A stretch of 64,000 nt of DNA, taken from assembly GCF_051020765.1 (NCBI RefSeq), contig NC_134935.1, positions 11,533,579 to 11,597,578 on the forward strand. Direction: 5' to 3'. This document shows positions 48,001 through 58,509 of this stretch, piece after piece (the stretch's first letter is position 1; each line of letters starts with the position of its first letter). The notes beneath the pieces were generated by a model, which saw only the letters and a list, made by a program, of their open reading frames with translations, did no database searches and had not been told where the DNA came from. Source of the stretch: Lasioglossum baleicum. Taxonomy: Eukaryota > Arthropoda > Insecta > Hymenoptera > Halictidae. The position numbers were made by a program, and so were the translations under genes.

Positions 48001-48401
48001 AACGAGTATATCTTATCTACTGGCTTATTTAGTCTGTTGGTTTAGAATTTTGGAGATATCAAATGAAATCTTTGTAAAGGTTCTAATTACGTTTCAGGTT
48101 TGTGCAGATATTGAATATATGGTTAACGAAGCGTTTAGATAAGATTTTATGTATAGGGGAGAACTGGAGCGGACACTTGCCTGCTTTTATAAACAAGCAG
48201 AAGGATCATAAGACCGAAAAAACCACCGAGAGTCGCTGCGATCCTGATCCCGGTCATCACGTCGTATGTTTTGTAGAATTCAATTTTGAGTTGCTCTCGT
48301 TCGCTGAGGGTCGGCGTCGCTTCCGGCAAGAACGTCGTCGAGTCCATCCTCCTCGTCGTTACGTTGCTTACGTTCACGTTGCTGCCTACGACGCTCCCCA
48401 T
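45055..48401 (-). CDS. unrecognised single-pass membrane protein, 401 residues
   Basis: Six exons join in phase on the minus strand: 48401-48181, 47662-47497, 47127-46858, 46270-46128, 45685-45425 and 45199-45055 (TAG). The chosen Met (48401) is two bases after an acceptor, so an earlier coding exon in phase 1 is possible; without it the protein has no signal peptide. Residues 1-48 hold two N-glycosylation sequons (N10, N13). A single hydrophobic helix spans about 49-71 (GIRIAATLGGFFGLMILLLV), followed by basic YKSRCKSNK, which predicts an outside N-terminus. The tail has an Ala/Glu run (about 85-105), GGYEALL, an acidic stretch, and C326, C329, C340 and C343 as CxxC-x10-CxxC. The last 20 residues are Pro-rich and end in ETLF, a possible PDZ ligand. 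The first donor is GC (AG|GCAAGT). The acceptor of the third exon could instead lie 9 bases earlier (47136). I do not recognise the family. It may act at the cell surface with cytosolic partners, but this is inference. Confidence 0.8.
45715..45740. repeat. isolated piggyBac-like terminus
   Basis: TTAACCTTTTGCACTCAAA resembles the terminal sequence of the complete MITE at 62213-62404 (TTAACCCTTTGCACTAGAA). No opposite end was found nearby. It lies in an intron of the membrane-protein gene. Confidence 0.3.
46370..46610. mobile_element. degenerate family C copy in an intron of the membrane-protein gene
   Basis: Paired stretches near 46425 (GGCTTTGTTTTCGTG) and 46500 (CGCTTTGTTTCCCAGAGAAAC) and the motif CTGATCATGACTGACC resemble the interior of 36759-37050 and 41356-41668. 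The ends are no longer recognisable. Confidence 0.4.
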
Positions 48402-48403
48402 AC

Positions 48404-49400
48404 CTGAACAAAAACAATCAACAACTGTTCAGATCATGTTAACACTTATTCGTCAATTTTTCGAACTGTTTACAACTTTATCTGCCGACGCTACTTTCAA
48501 CGTAAGAAACCTGGCGTCTGCAATTCCAACTGACCCCTCAAATAACCGATCTTTGAGAACTGATACAGCCTAAAGCTAAGCCTTGGGCTTGACATAAATT
48601 GTATTACCCTGCATTTATTCATATTTCAACGACTCGGTTTAATTTTACAACTTTAGAAAATGTGAAAAATTCAAGGAACGAGGTCAGAGACTCAGACCAC
48701 TTCCGACGACGATGAAGAATCTACAAGTCCAATTTACTTCTCGCATAAAAGATCTTAGCGTTTGAAGACTGATCTAGCCTGAAGCTAGGCCCTAGGGTTC
48801 ACATAAAAGTGTGTTACTCTGCATTCATTTACATTTCGGTGACTCGATTTAATTTTGCAGGTCCGTAACCAATTTTACAACCTTAGAATATGTGAAAAAT
48901 TCAGGCAACAGTGTGAGAGACTCAGCATTAAAGACCACTTGAAAAATGATCTACAAAAATAGTCAGAGAGGACTAGACCCATAAAATGACTCCTTTTCTC
49001 CCTGGCTTGAAAATCAATTTTGATCACCCTGTTCTGATAATCGAGATTCTATAGAAATCCTTTTTTTACCGAAACAGGGGTGGTATTCACAAAATCAGAA
49101 GAGAATGAACAATTTTTAATAGACAACAGCGAACGCGAACGACAAATTACCGCATGTTCCCCGATTAACAGATTAATCTTGCACATTGTTAATCAATCAT
49201 TCCAGCCATTAATAAACTCATTCGTCACCGCTCGCAATTCATGATAAAAATAGGTGGAACCGTGTCTATTGTCTTGCAAATCAGCACGAGAACGAACTAC
49301 CGCCATTGCACACGCAATCGCCTGATATTTCTAAACGCATTTGCACCGTGACGTCTCGGTTCGCCCGAGAGTTACAAATTGTTGCAGGGGAAAGCTCGCG
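48404..49400. other. upstream of the membrane-protein exon, includes a tandem duplication
   Basis: A well-formed acceptor (TTTTTGTTCAG on the minus strand) ends just upstream of the exon, so this is intron. About 48558-48710 is repeated imperfectly at 48766-48950, sharing AGCCTRAAGCTARGCC, TTACYCTGCATT and TATGTGAAAAATTCA-type blocks (AAAATGTGAAAAATTCAAGG in copy 1). No gene seen. Confidence 0.5.
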
Positions 49401-49409
49401 TGATGTGCA

Positions 49410-49455
49410 TCAGGCGCGTCGCGTCGCGTCGCGTCGCGTCGAGTCGCGACGCGAG
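49410..49455. repeat. GCGTC pentanucleotide microsatellite
   Basis: Four consecutive GCGTC units followed by GAGTC and GCGACGCG. It sits in a GC-rich patch (49330-49700) that may be a promoter or untranslated first exon for the minus-strand gene; that role is inference. Confidence 0.7.
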
Positions 49456-49699
49456 CAGTTAAATACGTAATGCGGCCGAGCGCATGCAACATTGATTCCG
49501 GATCGATGGCGTCGAAAAAGTTGATAAACTGCTCTGTCCGAGGCAAGAATCGTGGCACATCCCCTTCCGTCGTCTGCGTTCCTCGCGGAAGCACGTCCCA
49601 CGAGGAATAATTTGTACTAGCGCGTGTTCGACGTCTCGTCGTGCCCGCTGATCCGGAAAACAACGTGCACGGAATAACAGCCGTTGTTGCGTCACACAC

Positions 49700-52600
49700 C
49701 TAACAATGTAACCGTTTTATCAAGTCACCGGAATTTTTCGTGCCCTGCACACGCCAGAGAACCGCGAATAAGCGTACAATTTTCGGCAGAACGATAGTCC
49801 TTTCCCATTTCTCTATGTAGCTCCTGCAGCAGACTCGTATTCAACGCGATTAAAAAATTGTTTAAGAGAATGGTGTACGTCTACATCTTCTGTAGCAGAA
49901 AATTTACAGGCTTTTTTAAACGTTTTCTTGCGAGGTGTACATACTGCCTTATACAATGTATGCAGGCTTAATGGATGCTCTACAAGCACATAAATATTAG
50001 TGGTTGCTCTACAAGCAAACTAGGAAGTGGAGACAAGTTCGATTATCCGAAGACATAGTCCTAACAATCCACAAGTGTCCCAGGCTAGTATCGATCAGTC
50101 GTGAATTGCTATAAATTTTCCATTAGTTAACCACTACCTGCCAACGCTAAGTAGGGGTGCAATATTCTTCTAACAATGATAAGGACTTGTATAGCTTCTG
50201 TATGGCGTATAGTAACTATTATTTATCTCTGCTGTCAAGGTGTGAAACGTAATTGTATAGAAACTTAACCCCTAAAAATATTTTCCTTGGAGAACTGGAT
50301 GGTATATAAAAATCTTAAGTACTGTAAAAGGGTTAGTAATTCTTGCCTACGATTTTCGGAGTTATTAAATTACTCTGTTTAGGTGGTTTTAATATTCTTC
50401 AGATTTTATATGGAATTTTCAATCCTTCTTCTTCATAAAAAGAATAATATTGTTAAATTTCTGGAGCAACTCTGCTCATCTCTATTTTCCTCGTTCCGTG
50501 CGTATTATTATTCTCTTTGCTTCCTTTTTATTTTCCATGTAATGGGACCGAATCAATTTTTAGAACAACTCGAGTACCGAGAGTAACGATAGTTTCTATG
50601 ATCCTCGAAACGTAATGAGACGAGCACTATCCGGTGGATCTTGCTTTACACGGCTCTTCAGTTCATTAAAAGAAAGAAATTTTGCTCATGTGCTGGTTCG
50701 ATGATCAATGCGACGAGGACAGAAACTCGCGAGGGAGCGGCGCGCAACGATTTTATAACGAAAGGCACTGTGCAGCACGGTTAATGAGAAATCAGATTGA
50801 ATTCCGTGAAAAGGAAGAAACCCGGCGGAAAGCGATTGAGTTAGCTCGTTAGTGGCGCTGAATTTGTCAGATTTAGTTTCCATTCGACGGACATGAAACT
50901 CGTTTCTGATGACAACGGTGGAATTTCTGATGCATAAATGCCGACCGGGAACACCGTTCTCCTCGTTCTCCAATCACTTTAACTGGTTTTTTACCTTTTC
51001 TCCACCAAGGGATAGCTCTTACAATTGTTCGTTAACCATGAAAAAGAAATTAAATCCGTATCCGAGATGATTTGAAAGCGTTAAGTAACCAGGGACGATT
51101 TTTTTCTAAATTTTATTGACAGTAATTGTTGGAAAAATTGATGGAAAAAATGTCAATATGAAAATTTGATACTTGACAGCTTGAGATTGAATTTTAATGA
51201 AATTCGAGTTGTGTGTACATGTAGGGTTACGTAGCTTCCAACAAGTTATCGGTCATAATGTGGCTTTATTACTAGCTAACGCAGCGGTTTCCAACCTTTA
51301 TACTTTTGCGTAAAACTATATCTTCGCGTATGCGTGACGTCCTTCATGCATGTTTGCATAAATATAATCCTGTCGGAAGTATCGCATACACTTGTTTCTG
51401 CATTGAAAGCGTATGCACATCTCAATCTCTTTTGAATGAAACTTAATGCTTGTAATTGCTCCGTTGCATCTCTTCCGGACACATTTTCGTTACACAGCAT
51501 CTTCCCCAGTCATTTTAATCGGCTTTAACGCAGGCAGAGAATTTAGCATAATCTTTCCACGTTGCATCGATTGCTTTAACTCTTTATTCCCCTCCAAGTG
51601 CAAAATACTCGGTTTTATTATAACGTTGCCACAATCAAGTGTGTATCGATTTTCAAAACATTTAATTTAGTAACGTTCAGTGCATTTTACTTGTACAGAA
51701 TTACGAGAAAATGTGCGATTGTAATATTAAAATTAAATTTTAGTGAAAAATGCATTAAACAACTAGCAGAAATTTCTCTATTTTTATTGGAATAGTATTT
51801 TAAATGTAGAATTATTATCGTACATATTATATAAGGATTAACATAGATGCAGAGAACGTTTTTGCTCTAAAACATCGAATCGAGAGAAAGACATCTTTTT
51901 TGTGTTGTACAAATTCACGAGTGCCATAAACACGCTAAAATTCGCGCACCGCCCGTTAGAATAATTCTCTTTTTGCCCCCATCAGTAGTTCCCACACGCA
52001 ATGAATAGAAGTGGTTCTCGGAAAACTGTTTCTCCAAACCGCTCGAACAGTTCTTCGTGTATCGTCTCTTTTTTCCGGCCATAGTTTACGCGGTGATCGT
52101 TTTAAGCAAGCTTCGTTGTTATCGAGGCTATCAGCAAATGGCTTTAAAGCTCTCCGAGGATTTTGTAAGGCAGGATCCTTGAGGGTTACCGTACACCAGC
52201 CACAGGTTGTCGTCCTCGTTCGCTTAAATCGACCTATTAACCCCCTTATTCGTAGCCTCCTAAGCAAAATCTCGGAATTTCGAACCGAGTTCACCGCGTA
52301 TTCCGTCTCGTTGGCCGTCTAAAGGATCCGGTATATTCGTTTGTTTCCCCGTTTACTGCCAACTTTTCACTGTTACGAGGACACCGATCTCTGTGTATCG
52401 AATTCCCCTCCATTTCACTGTCCAAACAATTCTCACTATTCACCCTCGGTTCCTGACAAATTTCCTTCTAGGGAATCCAATTTCGATCTTCACACATTTT
52501 CTAGACCTCCTCCAAATAAAATGGCTATCTTCTGTTATACTACCCACAGAATTCTCAATTTTTATCATTATATTTAGTCATCGGAAGTCACATCAACGAA

Positions 52601-53850
52601 TATTTTGTTCTTATTTAAAGCTTTTTAAAGATTCTCTATGAATTGATTAAATTATTTGAACGATTAAATGAAAATCCTGAGAAATTATAATTCTATGACT
52701 TTAGCTTTTACAATTTTATGCAAGAGATTTCACGGCATTCGACAGGTCTGATGTATAACTATCTGACGTCGCTTGTGAAATCAGTTTTGCGTTGAAAATG
52801 AAGCGGGTAAAATAGGATGGCGTGGAAAGTAGCGAGGCGTTATCAGCGACAGGTCTTATCGAGACATCGTAAGACAGGCTCCATCGGTTCTGTTCGTTGG
52901 AATCAATATACAGCGCCCGTATAGCACAGTAGCATACTCGTAGCACACCAGAATGATACTTCGAATAAATGGTCTATTTCCAACTCCCTAATCGAGGCAA
53001 TTTATCCTAACAATTTCACAATTCTTCAAACTTTATCAACCTACGCTTTAAATTCTTTTCTGAAATTATGGAAATCATAGTTTTTGGTGTCGATTGAGAA
53101 AATGGCAATCGTACAAGATGTTACATAAATCCATAGCAACGTAAACGAGTTCATTCCGAAACAATAGTTATTATTGACCCAGCGTTGATATTATATGAAA
53201 TGAGAGACAAACAAAAGACTAACCGACAATAGAATTGTGGCGTGTTGTTACGTTCGTTTGACGGCAGGCAATTTTCATTTTCGCTGTTTCGAATTGCCTG
53301 AAATCCCCGCGCAGAATAGCTTTTCATAGTAATACAATTTTCCACGGGGAAAGTCGATGATAAAAGTGTTGTCTCTTTTATTTTGCCATTGTTTTGCCAG
53401 CATTTTCCCTGCATCTTTGTTCTCAAAGTGTCCTGCGTTCTCGAGGCAGCGGCTCTCGATTGAATGGCACTCTATAGGACACCACTTGAAAGTTCCGCGC
53501 TATTGATTATCGCTGGAATTCGATAGCCACGCTATGACTTTTCTGAACCAGCACCACGTGGTCCGAATCCTCTACGCTCTATGTATATTCGATAATGACT
53601 CTGCGGTTCGCACGGCACATACTTCGAAAGCCAAACCGTTTCAGGATTTACCGAGCAACTTCTCCAGGAGTTGAGCGAGAAATTTTGTCACTCGAGTAGG
53701 CAAGAATTTTTCCCATTTCCCGAAAAATTTACCGACTACGAGCCTTCAGCTTACAGCTATCGAACTTCAAGGCGAACCTAAACGAGTGAAGTTTCGAAAA
53801 TATTTTTACGCGAATGCGTTGCCCTTGGAGCTTTTACCAAAAGATTCGAA
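49700..53850. other. intergenic or intronic, no supported gene
   Basis: AT-rich with GC-richer patches near 50680-50990 and 51950-52330. Frames there are up to 112 codons, occur on both strands, and have neither recognisable domains nor splice context. No RNA gene recognised. Confidence 0.4.
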
Positions 53851-53857
53851 CAAATGG

Positions 53858-54166
53858 CAATTGTATAAAAGACTGACAAATTTGAATCCTAATAGGTAGA
53901 TATTAAGTGCATTTCTTCGGGAAAACCCACCCTTAAATCGTCGTCCATTCTTAAAGATTTTAGGAGAAATTCATAGAAATAATTATTAGATGCAAGTATA
54001 AAAGATTTACGAACTTTGGAAACTTAATAGATTGATGTTGCTTTGTGAATTGAGGGAGATACCACCCTTAAACCTCCTTTTCTAAAGATTTTATTAAAAT
54101 ATTCGTAAAAATGACGATTACATACAAGTGCACAAGATTGACGAACTTGAAGACCATCCTGTAGAT
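53858..54166. repeat. tandem repeat, about 130-bp period, third copy split by a transposon
   Basis: Copies start near 53858, 53991 and 54124. Shared pieces are GTATAAAAGA, CCACCCTTAAA, AAAGATTTTA and AATAGATTGAT or equivalents. The third copy is interrupted at 54166 by the hAT element and appears to resume at 54763. Confidence 0.55.
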
Positions 54167-54762
54167 CAGTGTTTCCCAATCTTTTTTGTGCCATATCCCA
54201 CCTAAGCCTTTCTAAAATTCTTATGCCCCCTATGTAACATATACAGAATTTTTAATATTCAAAAATTGAATTGTTCAATGAAGAAACTTAAATGATAGGT
54301 TTTAGGAAGAAACCACTAGGAAATTGTTGAGGAAACACAGTTCTCTAAAAGTACAAAAACAGTACTAAAAATTCAAGTACGAAATCATTTTAATGAAAGA
54401 TTTTTCTATATTATTTTAATTATTACAATAGTAATTATTTATTGTTTACATTTAGCGAGATCCTTGCGCTTGATACTTGCTGCAAACAGATTTTATGTTA
54501 GGTTCCAATTTAGTTAGCTTCAGTCTCAAGTCTCCCCGTTGTGTTATATCCAGCCGATTTATTTTTTTAGCAGCAAAAAAAATCGACATTTAGCTAAATA
54601 TGGAGATGGAAATGGTAACAATATTTTTCTTGCACATTTGGTTGAATTTGGATATTTGATTAATCTATAAATTAATCTCTGGGTGTGTCCATTTCCGAAT
54701 TGCCCCACTTAACAATCAAATTGCCCCCCTGTGGGGCATGGGCCCCACGTTGGGAAACACTC
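54167..54762. mobile_element. 596-bp hAT-type non-autonomous element
   Basis: Begins CAGTGTTTCCCAATCTTTTT and ends with CACGTTGGGAAACACTC, which is the inverse with one terminal mismatch. The flanking 8 bases are CTGTAGAT (54159-54166) and TTGTAGAT (54763-54770), a target duplication with one change. The subterminal CCCCCTATGT and CCCCCCTGTGGGGCATGGGC are typical of this hAT type. No transposase frame survives. Confidence 0.8.
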
Positions 54763-54949
54763 TTGTAGATACTATTACTCGCCACGGTGAATAAGAAACA
54801 TGGTGATCATACTGAGCCTCTATTAATTTGATACCAGACTCTAAGACTCTAAGATTCCAGAAACCCCTAAAATACGGATTCGTCGCAACGACTAACATCC
54901 AACAAACGCAGAGAAGAATTTTCTCCACGGTTTTGTATCAATCGAAGAC

Positions 54950-55680
54950 CATAAACGTAGTGGGTAGATTTCTCGACACGTGTCGCGAGTCAGATCACGA
55001 GTTTATCTACGGTCTGTCTATAGGGATCTCGGAACGAGCAGATTCCGTGGATTCGAGGATTCCCCGTGGAATCGATACGTCGTGAGAGATCGTCTCGAAT
55101 CCCCGTCGAAAGACAGAGTTTGCGGATCTCGGACGGACAATGGGCGACGCGGTGCCTGGCGCAGAGCACTCTCTTTCTCTCTCCCTCTCCCTCGTCCACT
55201 CTCTCTCTCACTCGAATTTCTTTGACACACGGGTAGGGAACATTGTACTATTGAAATAACGACAAGAAAAGGCAGAAGCAACAGTGAGCCGGCCGTGAGC
55301 TTTGACCCGGTGACCCGTAGTGCGTGGGCTGGGAAGAGGGCACGGAGCAACGGGAGGGGTTCTTTCTCCTCTTGCAGCCTGGAATCGATACCTGGCTCCC
55401 CTGCCAGCTCAACCACCCCGACGTAGTCCTCCGTCTACCCTCTCCCTGCCCCCGAAGCTGAAATGCCTTCGACCGCCTACCTGCCCCATATCGATTCCCA
55501 TCCGACACGACCCCTTTTGTCCATCGCGAAGAAAAGGACGACTTCTTTCCTCTTGATTGGTTTACAAATTGCCCAGGACCTCGCGCCGCCACTGAGAAAC
55601 CACTGCTGGGGGTGGCTTTTGCTAGACACGGTTAGGCAGTGTTCAACACCTCGGCTGTCCTATTAGTCGTACGTGCCTGA
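54950..55680. promoter_or_regulatory. GC-rich island with CT-rich tract, possible promoter
   Basis: CpG-rich sequence including a CTCTCT/CCCTCT run at about 55165-55212, which on the minus strand reads as GAGAG repeats of the GAGA-factor type. Overlapping frames on both strands (for example 55018-55416 minus) have no domains. It may be the promoter or untranslated first exon of the minus-strand membrane-protein gene 6.6 kb downstream, or of another gene. No direct evidence decides. Confidence 0.3.
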
Positions 55681-55754
55681 CAAAATTCGGAACTCTTCGA
55701 CTATCCAGTTCCCAGGGTATGTTTGTGAGAAATTGTTTTACTGAAATCGTAGTC

Positions 55755-55940
55755 TAACCAGCAAACCTTCCATCCCTTAGGGTAACACCCTCTATAAGGG
55801 TGGTTTCATGAAAATGGTTCGTCATCCTAAGATATGCCAAAATAATGTATGATTTAACTTCACTTACGAAGATTCTGCCATTTCTTAAGGTAACACGCCC
55901 TCCATAAGGGTAGTTTTATGGAAGCTGGTTTCTTATCCAT
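55755..55940. repeat. imperfect tandem duplication, about 112-bp period
   Basis: TTAGGGTAACACCCTCTATA at about 55778 recurs as TTAAGGTAACACGCCCTCCA at about 55890, with similar flanks (AAGGGTRGTTTYATGRAA and the TCATCC/TTATCC end). Confidence 0.6.
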
Positions 55941-55944
55941 ACAT

Positions 55945-57290
55945 CGTCGAGGACATTGTTCTACACAAGTTTTTACTCGGTCTTAGTTGCTGAAATATTC
56001 GCAGAAATACGATAATAAAAATAAAATCGTAATTCAGTTACTCAGTTTCTAGCGAATTAATACACATGGCTCGAAGGATGTAAAGGACGGTGTTGAAATT
56101 GAGATTGAAATTGGCAAGTGTAACTCTTGTGTAACGTGAGGCCTTAGTCCTCCCTGCGTTCTTTCATTCTACATCATTCTAGGTCAACGCGAAACAAGAC
56201 GCCCCAGGAAAGAATTTTTCGGGAAAAACGATATGCACATTCTAGCTTCTCTCTCCCTTGTAATTTACCCCTCACTATTAAATTGCCACAGTGGCACACA
56301 ATCAATATGAAAGATAGACTTTGCAAGTGTCTTCTTTGAAAACATAACTCGACCTGCCAGACGCACTTTTCATCAGGAATAGTGGAAAATGGGTCAAATT
56401 GACGCACGGAGTGGAACAGTTTAGTTCCAGATTCATCGAGGTGTTGTTTCAATTATTCATTCAATTTTAGATGCAAGGTAGATTTGCGAAATTCATACTT
56501 TACCTACCAATAGACATGTAGTATCGCATTACTATATTGTTTAAAATCGCGAACTTAATTGAACTCTTTCTATTTCACAACAAAGCAACAATTTTTTAGA
56601 ACTTCGAATTTATTGTCCAGTAGTACGTCTCAATCTACAAATTCGCAATTGAATAAAACCGCGCATCTTTGTGTTAATATTCCTGGCTAATCCGATATCT
56701 GATCCTCGATTTCTTTCAATATCGAGGAACCCTTTTTTTACCTCCGAGAATAATTTTTAACGTAGACGTTCTCTGAATTGCAGACGCTGAATTGCTACCA
56801 TCGACAGAATTGATACCTCGTAGCTCAACGATAAAGCAAATGATACTATCGAGTGAATATTGGTCGGTTAGCAACGGTTAATATTGTGCAGGCTGCGTCC
56901 GCAGCGAAAGATGTTCCGCCCGATGGAAAATGTCGGCTTCAAAGTCGAATCTTCATCAGCCGAGCACCGTTTATCCTTAATCCAACGTCGTCGCTTAATC
57001 CGACGTTCGGTTCTACGAACAATGCAGCCCGTTAGAAACCAGATGATCAGATTATACCCAAATAAAGACCTTTTGAAGCTGCGAAACGTTTTGTGCAAAC
57101 TATTCCATTCCCTTTAATGAGTCTATTTCAGACATTTAATTGTTTCATTTCGAAAAATTTGATTGAATAATTCAACGCGTTCTACTTTGCCAAAAAAAGA
57201 GCCCTTTCTAGAGAAATTAATCTTCCATTCGCTTCCCGGGGTTCGCAAACGAGCGCGCTCTAAATTCGCGTAAGCCGACGGCGGAGTCTG
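55945..57290. other. intergenic or intronic, no supported gene
   Basis: Mostly AT-rich. The 56850-57117 segment has overlapping plus and minus frames without domains. Nothing else was recognised. Confidence 0.4.
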
Positions 57291-57293
57291 CTA

Positions 57294-57452
57294 TTAGTTT
57301 TATTAAATTCTCGATACTTGAAGTTCGCCCATGGAAAATCCGGATTTGCATGAACGCCCGTAGTTTACTTATTACTTTTATTCAATTCTCGATATTAGAA
57401 ATTAGTTTATGGAAATCGGCATTTGCATGAACGCTCAAAGTCTACGTTGCAC
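57294..57452. repeat. two-copy tandem repeat, about 80-bp period
   Basis: Both copies contain AATTCTCGATA, CATGGAAAATCC or TATGGAAATCGG, and ATTTGCATGAACGC. Confidence 0.65.
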
Positions 57453-58312
57453 TTCCAGTTTCACTTTGTGCGGCCAGAAATCTGCACTCTCCGGCTTTCC
57501 AGGTGATACTCGCGGCCTCGGCAGATCCCTATAATGCATTTATAAACGAGACTGGGTGGAAGATGCGGCGAATCGCTGCTCGAAAGACACGGATGCAGGT
57601 TCATCAACGACCTGAGACGCGTTATCCTCGATTTACACCTGTCTGGGCCTCTGATCGGCCAGGAAACAGAAATTCATAGGCAGCGATGTGCTTTTTCTCG
57701 ATAAAGTTAAAAGTTAAATCAAATTTGTGACATATTTAATAATTTTTTAAGAACGTAACATCGTTCATTGACTTAAGAAACGCGTTCAAGCAACTGTACT
57801 GGAGACTACAAAATGTATTTAATAACTTTCTACTTTCGTAACTGCAGTGAAGTTAGAGGGAACTGAGAAGATGTAAGTCCTTTCGATAAAATTCCTCGGT
57901 GCTCCAAGAAATTTCACGCAAGGTCCCGAAGTTTAAAGCAAACTCATTAAGGTAGAGATAAGTGGAGAACACGTTACACGAGTTCCACAAATATTTAGTC
58001 TAGTTAAATGAAAACAATACGAAAAGTCGACGGCACTGTGCAAATGCAATTACTTAATGCATCTGTCCTGTGCGTTGTACCGCCTGATCCATTACGACTA
58101 ATACGTGACTTTATCATCTGTCCGATATTTCAGCGTCCGATAAGAACAATGCTGTTTCAAGAAAAGTTATGAAAAACGAAAGCTCGCTTTTGCCCTTGAC
58201 CCGACCGGCTCCGTATCACGCCGACCATTATCACACTTTCGAACTTTAGTTTCTCCAGTGGTTCAAAAAACGTTTTTAAAAAACAGAAAGAAGCACTTTA
58301 TGATTTCGCACC

Positions 58313-58509
58313 GGATACATTTATAAAGTCCAGGACATATTAATTGTAGGCCAGACGAAATTAACGAAATAAAATCACGCAATTTAATTGCATCCAGTAC
58401 TCGAGAACGGAAACGGTGCATTTATGAATTTGTACACGACGTATAAATTGTAAGCCAGTATAAATTGACAAAATAAAATCTCACGCAATTTAATTGCATC
58501 CAGTAATCT
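58313..58509. repeat. two-copy tandem repeat, about 103-bp period
   Basis: The copies (58313-58406 and 58416-58509) share CACGCAATTTAATTGCATCC followed by AGTA, plus GTAGGCCAG or GTAAGCCAG. Confidence 0.7.

Noticed and set aside
49331..49699. 122-codon minus-strand frame
   Set aside because: Runs through the GCGTC microsatellite (repeated RRDAT residues); no domain or donor.
55018..55592. 132- and 114-codon minus-strand frames, one with a hydrophobic stretch
   Set aside because: GC-rich island with CT tract; no conserved motif, and plus-strand frames are equally long. More likely regulatory.
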